Source: Maratus speciosus (Eukaryota; Arthropoda; Arachnida; Araneae; Salticidae). Taken from it: a stretch of DNA of 64,000 nucleotides. The stretch covers positions 667,514,484 through 667,578,483 of the forward strand of contig OZ010788.1 in assembly GCA_963932465.1 (NCBI GenBank), read 5' to 3'. Both the position numbers and the translations under genes were made by a program. Each line of letters begins with the position of its first letter. Position 1 is the stretch's first letter. Shown piece by piece: positions 54,190-64,000 of the stretch. The notes under the pieces are model-generated. The model did not search any database. It had not been told where the DNA came from and saw only the letters and a list, made by a program, of their open reading frames with translations.

Positions 54190-54560
54190 ATTACAAAAGA
54201 AGAAAAAAAAAGTTGGAAATTGCATGTCAAACGTGGCAAATGATGTGCGTTCGTACTATTAGTTTTATAAATATTCTTTGCACTTCATGTTCTACTAAAT
54301 GTACATTTTAGCGCACTTCCTAAGTACAAATCTATTTCATTCTGTTCGAAAGGTTGTAACATCATTAAAATGCACTTGAAATATTTTTTTTCCCATTGTC
54401 CTTAATATAACGGAAAACTTTTGACTGTCCCTGTCATTAAACTATGCATCCGATTTTCATAAAATTTGAAATGACTCCACAAAATTTTGCAGCAATTATA
54501 CATTTTTCAGACCATTCGGTTGGATAGTTTTGGTGTGTTATATGAGGACAGACGGACCGA
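54190..54560 (-). repeat. inverted copy of the 16.4-kb dispersed repeat
   Basis: TTTGAAATGACTCCACAAAA and ACCATTCGGTTGGAT match 16490-16590 reversed. 54206-54260 matches 29540-29590. Unclassified family with at least three members here. 53921-54189 shows nothing. Confidence 0.6.
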
Positions 54561-54827
54561 ACGACGACTATAGGTGTTTCGTATTTATATAATCACGAAT
54601 ACACCTAAAAAGACATGATCGTAGTGTGAATTTTTTTTTTTTTTGCATGGTGTGATGGCAGTGATGTTTTCATGTTATTTCTACAGTTTTGGTCACTAAT
54701 ACATACAAGAGTAATTCGAACATAGAAGTAATATTTTAAGATCAGAATTTTTGTACAGAAAAATGTACTTCGACCGGTGTAGGCTTTCATTTACAAAACA
54801 CGAAAGCAAACATACGCAAAGCAACAG

Positions 54828-55029
54828 TTAAATATTTTGCGGTCCGAGTCTGATTCAGAATCATTTTTCTTTACAAAATTTGCATCTGGCAACAGTAATA
54901 AAGAAAAATAAAATTTGCCTTATTTAATTAGAGCAATTTCGAAATCGCGTAAATGAAGGTAACTTCTTTTTAAAAAGTGGTGCAAACCCAATAAAATATG
55001 TGTAAGAGTCACCAGACCGCAAAGGATTA
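54828..55029. mobile_element. TTAA-bounded element
   Basis: 202 bp. Left TTAAATATTTTGCGGTCCGAG; reversed right TTAATCCTTTGCGGTCTGG. Core TCTGGCAACAGTAATAAAGA with AAAAAGTGGTGCAAA, and TTTGCCTTATTTAATTAGAG in the middle as in other families. Confidence 0.78.
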
Positions 55030-55237
55030 ACAATAAATAGTAAAACTTATATCAACTACCATAAAAGTGCTAATGTATATGATGAATAGAAAGCTTTGAC
55101 TTGCTATTTAGAAATAATAAGTAACAAGAATGTGGATCATGTACAATGGAAAAGACTGCATTTGCAATAAAATGTATGAATGAAAAAATGCACACAAAAA
55201 GGGATAAAAAATGTTGATGTTTACATAAATAAAATTA

Positions 55238-55956
55238 CAGTACAGCCCCGATTATCCGCGGAATTGGGTGGCAAGGGCACCGCGGATAATAAAAATCGCG
55301 GATAACCCGAAAAAGACTGAAAATGGGGGTGCAAACACGAAAAAAAAATTCAACATGAAAACTATGTTTTAGTGTACAAAAAACATAATAAACGTTTAAA
55401 ATACATACATATGCACGGTACACCAGAAACAATTGCTTTACGTCTAAATCACTAAAATAAAGAACAGTAAACAAGAAACAATGCCATGCATAATGTACAA
55501 AAAGAACAGAGTTACACCTTTTAAAAAAAATCACTCACTTGATTTTGCTTCTTGCTTTGGAAACATCTTTTCTTTATTTTAAATTGTAAACTACTGTTTT
55601 TCTTTTAGTATGGAATAATTTTTATCTCGAAAATGAAGTTATTCTTGATGTGCTCTCTCCCGGAATTTATCATAATATTCTTATATTATTGTTAAATATT
55701 TTAACTCATGTGTTTACGTTTGTTTAATAAAATCAAGAAAAGACAAAGACTTCATATCTGATATTTCAAACGTGGCAACCAAATCTAGAAATATTCTTCT
55801 ATTACTTTCGAATACATGCTTTTTTTCTGTTTATATTTATTAGCAAGGCTTACTGTATTTTCCTTGCTAATGGCTTGAATTAAAAAAAAATAATTTTTGC
55901 TTCGCGGATAAACCGCACCGCGGATCATCCGCTCGAGGATAATCGAGGCTTTACTG
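55238..55956. mobile_element. pogo/Tigger-like non-autonomous element
   Basis: 719 bp. Left CAGTACAGCCCCGATTATCC; reversed right CAGTAAAGCCTCGATTATCC. TA duplication (55236-55237, 55957-55958). Subterminal GCGGATAA repeats follow both ends, as in pogo-type elements. No transposase remnant recognised. Confidence 0.8.
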
Positions 55957-56377
55957 TACTTTTACATATCAAGCAGAAACGCTAAATAAAAACAAACAAA
56001 GAAGCAATATGATGAATCCCACGAAAATATCTTCGTGCATTTTTTTTTCTTATTTTAATTGATAGATCTTTGCACATACACTAACTATTTCGAATGGTTA
56101 ACAACAATTAAATAATCAGTAACATAAATGCGGATCGTTACAAAAATAGGTTTGTATTAGTAATAATGAAAAGAAAAAAGTAATGGTTTACAAAAATAGG
56201 TTTGCATTAGTAATAATGAAAACAAAAAAGTAATGATTTACAAAAATAAGAATACTAATTATTTAAGAATCAGAAATGCAAAAAAAGAGGAAACACTAAG
56301 GTAGGGATGGTTGGTCGGTTGATTAGGGGTTACGATCATCTTTACCATTAAAGGGTTTAACATATCGGAGCTTTTAT

Positions 56378-56598
56378 TTAACCCCTTGACGGGCGGTGGT
56401 ACTTTTATGAGACCACTTAATTTTAATTCCCAAATACCACAATGGCTCCAGAATTTTGGTTTTAAAAAAATTTCCATTCATTATGTATGCGAAATATAGC
56501 TATTTCTTATTTACAAATAAATTTGTTTTCAAATTCCGGTGTCATTCATTAATTTCAACACTTTAGCAATGGAATTGCTTTGCCCCTGAAAGGGTTAA
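56378..56598. mobile_element. TTAA-bounded element
   Basis: 221 bp. Left TTAACCCCTTGACGGGCGG; reversed right TTAACCCTTTCAGGGGCAA. Core GGCTCCAGAATTTTGG with CAAATTCCGGTGTC. Inverted relative of 24133-24349. Flanking 55959-56377 and 56599-57209 are AT-rich with a direct repeat of TTTACAAAAATA(G)G units near 56140-56250 and nothing else. Confidence 0.8.
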
Positions 56599-57211
56599 AG
56601 TGGAATTTGACCCACTAGAAAACTTTCCTGATATGAGATCGAACACAGCAGCTTCTTGTCCTGTAGCCAGCACCCCAACTGCTTAAAGACCACAATTGGA
56701 GGAAGACTCTGACGAGAATATTTCCGAACATTTTTTGTATTTTAATTATTAAATATATATGCTTACTCAAATTATTTCGAAAGCGCTCATGTAAATAACA
56801 AATACGAAGTATTCAATCATTAAGTTAAATGAATAACAATTAGAGATAAGCATTAAAACAAATGTCAATCGTGTACAAAAATGGGGTTGAATTTGTCGCA
56901 AAAAAGAATCTATACTAAGTATTTGAAAAACGTTTATGTAGGTAATAAATATAGAATATTCGATCATTAAGCTGAGGTATTTTTAGGGTGATAAGATTAG
57001 GTAAGTTTATAATGTTATATATAAAATAATTAAGATGAAGTCCTTATAAATAGACATACACGTCGGTGATAAAAAAGCGAATATTGAAAAAAAAAGGGGG
57101 GGGGAATTACATTTGCAATAAAAAGGATACATAATTACAAAAAGAAAAAAAAAGTAATGTGATCCGTTTATCGAAGTAAGATTGCTATTTATTTTAGCAA
57201 CTGAAATACTA

Positions 57212-58003
57212 CAGTGTAACCTCTGAATAACCCGTGGGACCAGTGAAAAGTGACCGCTCTTCAGAGGTGGGTGTTATTCAGAAGTTTCATTTAAAAAAAA
57301 AAATCAAAATTACATAAATTTAAATAGAAATACACGCAGTCATTTTTATTAATCCTCATTGTTTTAATATAATAAGAAAATCAGTGATTTGCAGTTGCTT
57401 TATTTGTTTATTTTTTGCTGCAAATGTCTTTCTCCAAATAAAAAAAAAATATGACTTGATTTGCTATACAACTCATCATCATTATGATTTAATGAAAAAA
57501 TTTTGGATTGCACGAAGGTTCACCAAATCTTCAGTATATGTGTTAATACTGGAAATTGTGTGCAATTCTATAATCAATTCCTCTTCCTCTCTCCTATCTT
57601 CCACCATTTGCTGTATGGAATCAAATGTGAGAGTAACTGTCAAATTTTTGACCAGACATATAAACAAACTGGCCTTTATGTTAGTTATGCCCTGTTCTAA
57701 GAATATTATATAAAATTTCCCCATTATTATTAGTCTTCATTTTCTATTTGTTCACATATCAAGTACATTTTGTTTGACCTGCTTCACTTTTCTGTTTGCA
57801 AATAAATATGAAATTGTACCAGTAGCAATAATTTTTTTGTGTGTGTGTGTGTGTGTGACTTTTGAGTGGTCGTTGTTCAGAATTCCTTATTTAGAGGTTC
57901 GTACTAATGTTAATGCTATGGAAAGTGTTTGGTTCCATCAACATGTGGCCGCTATTCGGAGGTTTTCGTTGTTTAGAGGTGGCCGTTCAAGGAGATTTCA
58001 CTG
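57212..58003. mobile_element. pogo/Tigger-like element, degenerate
   Basis: 792 bp. Left CAGTGTAACCTCTGAATAACC; reversed right CAGTGAAATCTCCTTGAACGG. TA on both sides. Subterminal repeats (GTGACCGCTCTTCAGAGG; GGCCGCTATTCGGAGG). Minus strand 57724-57482 has an 80-codon ORF ending near EDLVNLRAIQNFFIKS, which vaguely resembles the acidic C-terminal region of Tigger transposases but is too short to assign. Confidence 0.75.
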
Positions 58004-59007
58004 TATATGAAACACAACATATAACACACTGTATACACGAATGCTCGAATCTCACAGGAAAATTTTCATGCATCCTTTGTATTTTAATTGACATATGTAT
58101 GCACTTACACTCGCTATTACGGTAGCATCCATGCAAATAATAAAGAGAATATTTTTCTAAATCATTTCCGCGATTTTAGTCATTATTGATATGAAACAAT
58201 AATGTCATAGAACAAGAATTGCTAAATAAAAATTTCACTACTGCCGGTATATTTCCAGGAAAGTGCCATTCAAAGTAAAATATGCGGAAAGTTTTATCTA
58301 ATTTAATAGCAGAAAGATAATCTGTAATGCAAATTTTAATTGAATATAAAGCAAAGTCTGTCTTTGCTACGAAATGAACGAATATCAAAAAGAAAAAAGA
58401 AAAGTAACACAAAAATGGAAATCGTTTGCAGAAACAAGATTTCTATTTACTTTAGAATCAGAAAATGTGACACGAATTAAAACCAAAAATAAAAGTAGAC
58501 ACACAAGTTCAATCCCACGAGAATATATTCCTACATTTTTTGTATTTTAATTAATAAATCTATACGCTTACACTAACTATTTCGAAAGCGTTCGTGTGGA
58601 TAATAAATACAGAACACTCAGTCATTAAGCTAAGTTTTTTATAAGGGTTTAGAAAAGAGAAAAATAAAGATAATGACACTTCATTAAAGTCGATTAAAAA
58701 AGTCTTATTTTTTTCCGGTCGTCACAATCTTCTTTTCCGTGTTACATAATGAGGATTAAAAGGAGTTATTAAGAGTGAAGATGAGTTATTTTATATATTA
58801 GAACTAGAATGTCTTTGAAAATAGAAAAAAAAGGGCGCTTTAATAATTTATGTAACATGAACTAGATGTAGAAGGCTGCGCATGTTTTAGTTAATTAATG
58901 GGACAAGGGACATTCAAACTATTTTTTATTGCACCTTAAATTCTATTCAAGGGAATGTGAATTCTATAATAATCTATATAATTCTATAATATATGATTTC
59001 TATATGA
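58004..59007. other. AT-rich non-coding sequence
   Basis: Partly repeats motifs of 56700-56960 (CGAAAGCG(C/T)TC(A/G)TGT and TATTCAATCATTAAG-like pieces). No gene. Confidence 0.45.
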
Positions 59008-59652
59008 ATTATGGCGTATATTTATCACACAAGAAATTAAAAAACAATTTTTTTGGAGAAAAATAAGGAATTTTGCTGAATATTTTAAGAGTTATCAAGA
59101 ACTTTCAAAATGTCCCAACCTCACTCCATATCAATTAAAATCCCCAATATTTTTTATGCAATTTTGGTTTACATATACGACTAAAACTGTGCTTAGTTTT
59201 CTTAAACTAAATATAATTAGATGTAAATTTCCAACTGGGCGAAAAATGTCCGGACCAGGATTCGAACCCGGGACCCCCTGGCTGAAGCCGCCAGTGCTCT
59301 GCCATCTGCGCCATCTGAGCTCTGCCATCTTAAATATAATTGGGGAATTTAAGGATAGTTAAGTGCAGAAATTGGATGCAAAAATGCTGAAAATGTCTTA
59401 AAGTTTAGATAAAAAAAAATTTTTCACTTTTATACTCAAATATATAAAATTCGATGCACAGTTTTATTTCTAGATGTAAACCAAACTGGCATAAAACATA
59501 TTCGGGATTTTAATTGATATGGAGTGAGGTTGGGGCATTTTGGAACTTCTTGATAATGATCTTCTTAATCTTCTTGATATTCAGGAAAATTCCTTATTTT
59601 TCACAATTTTTTCTTTAAATTATTTCTTGTGTGATAAATATATGCCATAATT
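59008..59652. mobile_element. foldback element split by a SINE
   Basis: Arms of about 150 bp: TATTTATCACACAAGAAAT ... CCCAACCTCACTCCATATCAA at the left pairs with TTGATATGGAGTGAGGTTGGG ... ATTTCTTGTGTGATAAATA at the right. The loop holds the SINE insertion at 59219-59330. Confidence 0.85.
59219..59330 (-). mobile_element. tRNA-derived SINE, type 2, copy 3 (5'-truncated)
   Basis: The tRNA-like part ends at 59248 with box B GGTTCGAATCC intact. The 5' part is truncated and scrambled, with GCCATCTG repeated three times. An 11-bp duplication TAAATATAATT flanks the insert (59208-59218, 59331-59341), which fixes the SINE 3' end as ...AATTTACATCT. Confidence 0.88.
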
Positions 59653-59678
59653 CCTACAGTGTTCTCAGGTATGGTATT

Positions 59679-59884
59679 TAACACCTTCGGGACGAGCGAC
59701 TTTTACAGAATTTTTTACTTTCATCACCGGTTTTTTAAAACAGAAATTTTTGCCTCATTGAATCGGGAAAATGCTCGGATTAAATGTGGCAAAATTTACA
59801 ATAAAAATTTACTGGTGAGAATAATCACTGATTCTGAGCACCTTACGCGGCACGAATACCGGTCGCTTGTCCCCAAGGGGCTAG
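59679..59884. mobile_element. TTAA-type element, right TTAA mutated
   Basis: Left TTAACACCTTCGGGACGAGCG; reversed right CTAGCCCCTTGGGGACAAGCG. Core ATCACCGGTTTTTTAAAA with AAAAATTTACTGGTGAG and TTTGCCTCATTGAATCGGG in the centre. Confidence 0.72.
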
Positions 59885-59906
59885 TGAGAAGTCGGTCGAT
59901 TACAAT

Positions 59907-59996
59907 GCTAACAAAAAAGACAGGCTACCGCGATGTAACCCACGTGTCTTTTTTTACAGACCGCATGTAGCGCGGCAGCCTGTCTTTCTCGTTAGC
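59907..59996. repeat. 90-bp foldback
   Basis: GCTAACAAAAAAGACAGGCT pairs with AGCCTGTCTTTCTCGTTAGC; the loop also has a CCGCG/CGCGG match. Confidence 0.8.
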
Positions 59997-60586
59997 CTCG
60001 GTCGATTAGTGATGACGTCACAACTCGTGTCCTCTAATCTTGAGTATTTTGATGTCAGCGTATGGTATACATGTGCAGGAATACAATTGCCAACAGCGGC
60101 TATATTTTCTAATTGTTTTGTATGCCACTATTTCCAAACAATAATCTACGTGATAGATTGTTGTTAGCTAAGCAACACCAAGATTAATGTCTGGGAGTAA
60201 TGATAGGCATTAGTAATGGACAGAATGAATGATTATACTATTCGAATGCATCATTCGGACAATAACACAATGGGATATCTTGTTATCCAATATATAATAA
60301 TGAAAATCTGTCTGTCTGTCTGTAATGCTATACAAATCCACAGTTTGGAAGCCAGAATTGTGAAATGTTATGTACATGTGTATTAAAACACGGACGAGGC
60401 AACTAAAGCAATCCGGAATCGAAATATTTACAGTTAACTTTTAATTAATAAAAAAAAAACAACCATTTTTCAGCATTTTCCTATCAAATTTAAACATTTT
60501 TTGTTATAGCAGCTGCCAACAATTAAAAATTCACAATAAAATTCTTACCCCAACCATTACCTTTCTACTGCAAGACACATTGCATA
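59997..60586. other. non-coding sequence
   Basis: A CTGTCTGTCTGTCTGTAATG tract at 60308 recalls 15960. Nothing else supported. Confidence 0.4.
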
Positions 60587-60765
60587 TTACGTACGCCACG
60601 CTGCAATATTAAAATGCGTAGATCTGTATTACGATAATTCTTTTATCTCACATGCAAATAATTAGAGATATACATTTTACGTACGCCACGCTGCAGTACT
60701 AAGAAGCTGTAGCGGGTATTACGATAATTATCTTATCTCACATGCAAATAATTAGAGATTATTTA
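60587..60765 (+). repeat. tandem pair of 90-bp units
   Basis: TTACGTACGCCACGCTGCA and TCTCACATGCAAATAATTAG occur twice, 90 bp apart. Confidence 0.88.
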
Positions 60766-61647
60766 ATTGCACTTAATTATTACAAATTTTTAAAAGTAAA
60801 AAGAAACACATTTTATCACAAACATCAACAAAACTTTTTATTCTATTTCTTCTCTTATTCCAAAGATGACGTTTTATCGTCTGCTGCCATAGTAACAATA
60901 TCATAAATTAAATTTAATTAAAAAAGGGCCCAGTAGTAAAAAATATTTTACGAAATCGATTGGTTATTTTAAATTTTGGTTTTAGATATAAATTCATGAA
61001 CTCTCGTGCATAAATTACTATATTTCTTTATTTATTGATTTATTTATTACAAAATATAACGAATATTTAAACTGAAATTTTCAAAATATCGAGTCATACT
61101 CGACGAAAGCGTGCAAAGGGTTAACTTTACATTAACGACCATCTGCTAATCATACAGTATCAGTGTATAAAAATAGAAATTTTACCTTCTAACACTATAT
61201 AAATTTTCTACGCAAGCCCCAATACTCATTCACATATTATTGAAATATTCCATATTTATCAGACAGTGGAAAAAAATATAAATTTTCATAAAAATTCTGA
61301 TGCTGGAATTAATTTACAGACTGAATGTTATGTTACACTATTGATTAGATATCTAATTAGCGTATTAAATTAACATTTCCTCATCAAAACTGCCATTTAT
61401 GCAAAAGGGAATAGCCTGATAATTAATAAAGAAATTAATTAATTTCTTTTTTTAGAAATACTTTTAATGAAACGATATCGAATCAATATTGCGAAAAAAG
61501 TTAAACCGCGATCGCCACATTTTTAATCTTAAAATATTTAAAGATTAAATGCTTATTTGGAAGTATTAGCATTTCTTGATTTATAAGCGGAACAATGAAA
61601 TAAGCTCTGTTGCAGCTGTATTGCTAAGCTGTATTGTTTGTTGGGAT
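60766..61647. other. AT-rich non-coding sequence
   Basis: No element or gene recognised. Confidence 0.5.
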
Positions 61648-62195
61648 CATTGTTGCCGTAGTGGCTGTTTTTTTTATTTAGGCATTCCTAATTTTCACCA
61701 ATAATAGACCGAGAGCAGGCAGCGACCAAAATAATATTGAAAAATACACAGATTTTACGTATAGACCAGGAGTCGGCAGCACAGACAACCACCTCATCGA
61801 GTTCACGGGTAAAATTCTAGGATTAGTTAAATCTTGATTCACCTATTAAAACGCAATCGATCTGCCAAGTCATAATTTGGTGGAAAACACCTGAAAACCC
61901 GATTTTAGCGGCTGACTCGTAAGGTTTATCATCGTGTTTTCCTGTACCAAAAGGTATGAAAACATGGAGGACTGGGGGCAGGAAAACACAATGGCAAACC
62001 TACGAGCCAGCCGCTAAAATCGGGTTAACAGGTGTTTTCCACCAAATTATGACTTGGCAGACCGATTGCGTTTTAATATGGGAATCAAGATTTAACTAAT
62101 CCTAGAATTTCATCCGTGAACTCGATGAGGTGATTGTCTGTACTGCCGGCTCCCGGTCTATAAGTTTTAATAGTTATTTTTGCTTTATAAAACCT
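61648..62195. mobile_element. hAT-like MITE interrupted by a 400-bp palindrome
   Basis: CATTGTTGCCGTAGTGGCTG ... TTTAGGCATTCCTAATTTTCACCA at the left resembles 22095 and 47298. The family's next block, AAGTTTTAATAGTTATTTTTGCTTTATAA, resumes right after the palindrome at 62163. The right end was not found. Confidence 0.6.
61760..62162. mobile_element. 400-bp palindromic element, family G, copy 2
   Basis: Ends TATAGACCAGGAGTCGGCAG and, reversed, TATAGACCGGGAGCCGGCAG. Arms about 190 bp, closely similar to 20617-21020. A partial extra end (ATAGACCGAGAGCAGGCAGC) lies just upstream at about 61704. Confidence 0.9.
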
Positions 62196-62682
62196 TACTG
62201 AACAGGTACTGAACAGGTAATCAGCATTGAGGGGTTTCCTAGCTGTTATCAGCTTAACACCCAGACTAGGAAATTAGAATGTCTTATGTTTTAATGAGCC
62301 ATTGGGATAAAGTTAACTGTAGCAATGCTACTATAAGAAAATAGAAGTTTACAAGAGAAAAATAAGAGAAATAAGGAAAAAAGGAATAAAAATAGATTTA
62401 AATTTAAGTAAAAACTTAAGAAGAAAGTAAGTTAACAATAAATCTTAAGAAAATTTACATGAGTCTTAAAGTAATTAAAGTCTAACTGTAGTTGTAGAAC
62501 TACTATATGGATATTTGAAAGTTAAAGTTAGTACTGTTCAGTGAAACACTCACCAAGCAAGGGCAAGAAAAGCTAGGGTGGCAAGACCACAACATCCAAC
62601 CAAAAAAAAGGGACAATTCAGGGCCATACATTTTATTTTTATATAAGTTTTTCTGTTTTTATGGTCTCTATGTTATATAGAG

Positions 62683-62684
<2 letters not shown>
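62196..62684. other. non-coding sequence
   Basis: A-rich, with GAACAGGTACTGAACAGGTAA at about 62202. No gene. Confidence 0.5.
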
Positions 62685-62722
<38 letters not shown>

Positions 62723-64000
62723 TATTATAAGAAAAGCAAATAAAAAGAAAAGAGAGAAGGCAAAATTAGCAAGGAGAACTCAGATGTTACTGAGTGTCCA
62801 TAATTATGGAAAATCTGGGCCGTTTCCGATGGTGGGGTTCAAAAGCGTCATAGTCCGGTAGCTCCGCTACAATTTCATTAGGGAGGTCAAAAAATTTTTC
62901 ATAAAATTTTTTGGCTAAGTCGTTTATGCGTTTTCGTAATGTAGTAGTTTTAAGGTCTCTACGGACCGTGGAGTTGCGAAGGTAACGAGATGCGTTACGG
63001 ACAGTACGCAGGTTGGAATTGTGCAGGCGACTAAGGTTGTCCATAGTGGTCTTACAAGTGAAGCCCCAGACCGGACTGGCATAGGTGATGATGGGAAGGA
63101 TGCATGAATTATAGAGGATTAATTTATTGTGAACAGACAAGGTTTTACTGTTAAGGAGAGGTTTTATAGAGTTAAAGGCTCCAGCGACTTTACCTCTGAT
63201 GGAGAAAGTGTGCTTTTTCCAGGTTAGGCGGCGGTCCAGAATGACCCCAAGATACTTAGCTTGGTCTGACCAAGGGATAGCAGTGTTGTTAATAGTGATT
63301 CTGTTAGGGAAAATTATTTTGCGAGAGAAATATACTGCAGTAGTTTTAGTTTCATTTATGACAACGCGCCAAAGCATGCACCAGTCCATGAAGTCATCAA
63401 CATGAGTCTGTAGGTACCTGTAAAGAGTATACGGGTGGTGTGCCGAAGCGTAAATACAGGTGTCGTCCGCATAAAGAGCGAGGTGAGTGTGCAAGGAGCG
63501 TGGGATGTCATTAAAGAAAATGTTAAATAAGAATGGGCCCAACACGCTCCCCTGAAGGATGCCCGCTAGGATAAGGAGAATAATAGATAGAATGTTGTTT
63601 ATGCGGACTTGAAAAGAGCGGTCGCAAAGGTACGAATATATTAAATGTATAAGTCTGGGATGAAAACCGAGCTGAATTAATTTGTAAATGAGGCCCATAT
63701 GCCAGACCTTGTCAAATGCCTTTGCGACATCAAGAAAGATGGCAGCTGCGGGAATTTTTGCATTGAGTTTCTCGCTGAGAAACTCAACAACCCTAAGAAG
63801 CTGGTGTTGTGTTGAGTGTTTTGGGCGAAAGCCGAACTGCTCGGGCATGAGAATGTTGTGCTGCTGAATGAACTCCTGCAACTGGGCACGAATGACACGT
63901 TCCACCACTTTACTGATAGAAGGTAGCAAGGAGATAGGTCTGTAATTAGTGGGGTCAGACAGGTTAGTTCCAGGTTTTGGAATAGGAGAGATTATAGAAA
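62685..64000 (-). mobile_element. Jockey-like LINE, 3' half, truncated by the window
   Basis: Minus strand. A reverse-transcriptase ORF (62787-64000) is followed by a short 3' untranslated region and a 35-base poly(A) tail (62685-62719), which marks the 3' end. The 5' part, including any gag-like ORF and endonuclease, lies outside. Confidence 0.9.
62787..64000 (-). CDS. non-LTR reverse transcriptase (partial, 5' end outside)
   Basis: The C-terminal about 404 codons of a LINE polyprotein that copies element RNA at a nicked chromosomal target. The frame stays open to the window edge: before the TTG at 63929 it reads KPGTNLSDPTNYRPISL, a typical start of the non-LTR RT fingers. Counting from 63929, the palm A box is FLDVAKAFDKVWH (D67), the B box QGSVLGPFLFNIFFNDIP, and the catalytic YADD is at 153-156. 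Then follow the Jockey-like YLGVILDRRLTWKKH and WRRVINETKT-like segments. The RNA-binding-type C-terminus ends at FSIIMDTQ. There are no stops or frameshifts in the visible part, so this copy may be young. Confidence 0.94.
   Translation of the reverse strand, partial: SIISPIPKPGTNLSDPTNYRPISLLPSISKVVERVIRAQLQEFIQQHNILMPEQFGFRPKHSTQHQLLRVVEFLSEKLNAKIPAAAIFLDVAKAFDKVWHMGLIYKLIQLGFHPRLIHLIYSYLCDRSFQVRINNILSIILLILAGILQGSVLGPFLFNIFFNDIPRSLHTHLALYADDTCIYASAHHPYTLYRYLQTHVDDFMDWCMLWRVVINETKTTAVYFSRKIIFPNRITINNTAIPWSDQAKYLGVILDRRLTWKKHTFSIRGKVAGAFNSIKPLLNSKTLSVHNKLILYNSCILPIITYASPVWGFTCKTTMDNLSRLHNSNLRTVRNASRYLRNSTVRRDLKTTTLRKRINDLAKKFYEKFFDLPNEIVAELPDYDAFEPHHRKRPRFSIIMDTQ

Overview
The window is AT-rich eukaryotic DNA made almost entirely of transposable elements and their debris. 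No bacterial gene, operon, CRISPR array or functional host gene was recognised. The element mix (a DUF4817-type mariner-like transposase with very long inverted repeats, a Ty3/gypsy LTR retrotransposon, a Jockey-like LINE, tRNA-derived SINEs, and dozens of short foldback elements) suggests an arthropod genome, plausibly an arachnid. That assignment is inference and could not be checked.

Layout. 0.77-3.75 kb: a 2,980-bp mariner-like transposon with about 560-bp inverted repeats and one intact transposase ORF in which the second catalytic Asp is Glu. 3.8-8 kb: short foldbacks, a SINE and a dispersed repeat. 8.1-10.5 kb: five tandem copies of a roughly 480-bp unit. 11-26 kb: a dense field of short palindromic elements, many nested in one another, with remnants of another transposase at 19.3-20.3 kb. 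26.4-31.8 kb: foldbacks, a three-copy repeat, tRNA-derived SINEs, a perfect 122-bp palindrome, a 43-bp minisatellite. 32.05-45.54 kb: a complete 13.5-kb Ty3/gypsy element with nearly identical 2.58-kb LTRs, a 4-bp target duplication, gag, and pol. Gag and pol are joined by a textbook -1 frameshift signal, and pol is broken near its 3' end by one extra base in an A run. 46.5-60.8 kb: more nested short elements, several tandem arrays, two pogo-like elements and a foldback split by a SINE. 61.6-62.2 kb: a 400-bp palindrome inside a hAT-like element. 62.7-64 kb: the 3' half of a Jockey-like LINE on the minus strand with a poly(A) tail, running off the window.

The most unusual signal is the short foldback elements. 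About twenty are bounded by TTAA (piggyBac-like). Others have 8-bp target duplications and CAG...CTG ends (hAT-like), 6-bp duplications with CATAGC ends, or TA duplications. Despite these different ends, most carry a similar inner inverted repeat of the form CCACCA(G/C)-A/T-rich ... A/T-rich-(C/G)TGGTGG, often with a CCTTATTTAAT segment. Between the conserved outer ends and this core lie arms that differ from copy to copy but remain complementary within each copy. Several insertions are dated relative to one another by exact target duplications or by empty sites in sibling repeats.

For function, the only elements here with coding capacity for mobility are the mariner-like transposon, the gypsy element and the LINE. 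The short elements must depend on proteins encoded elsewhere.
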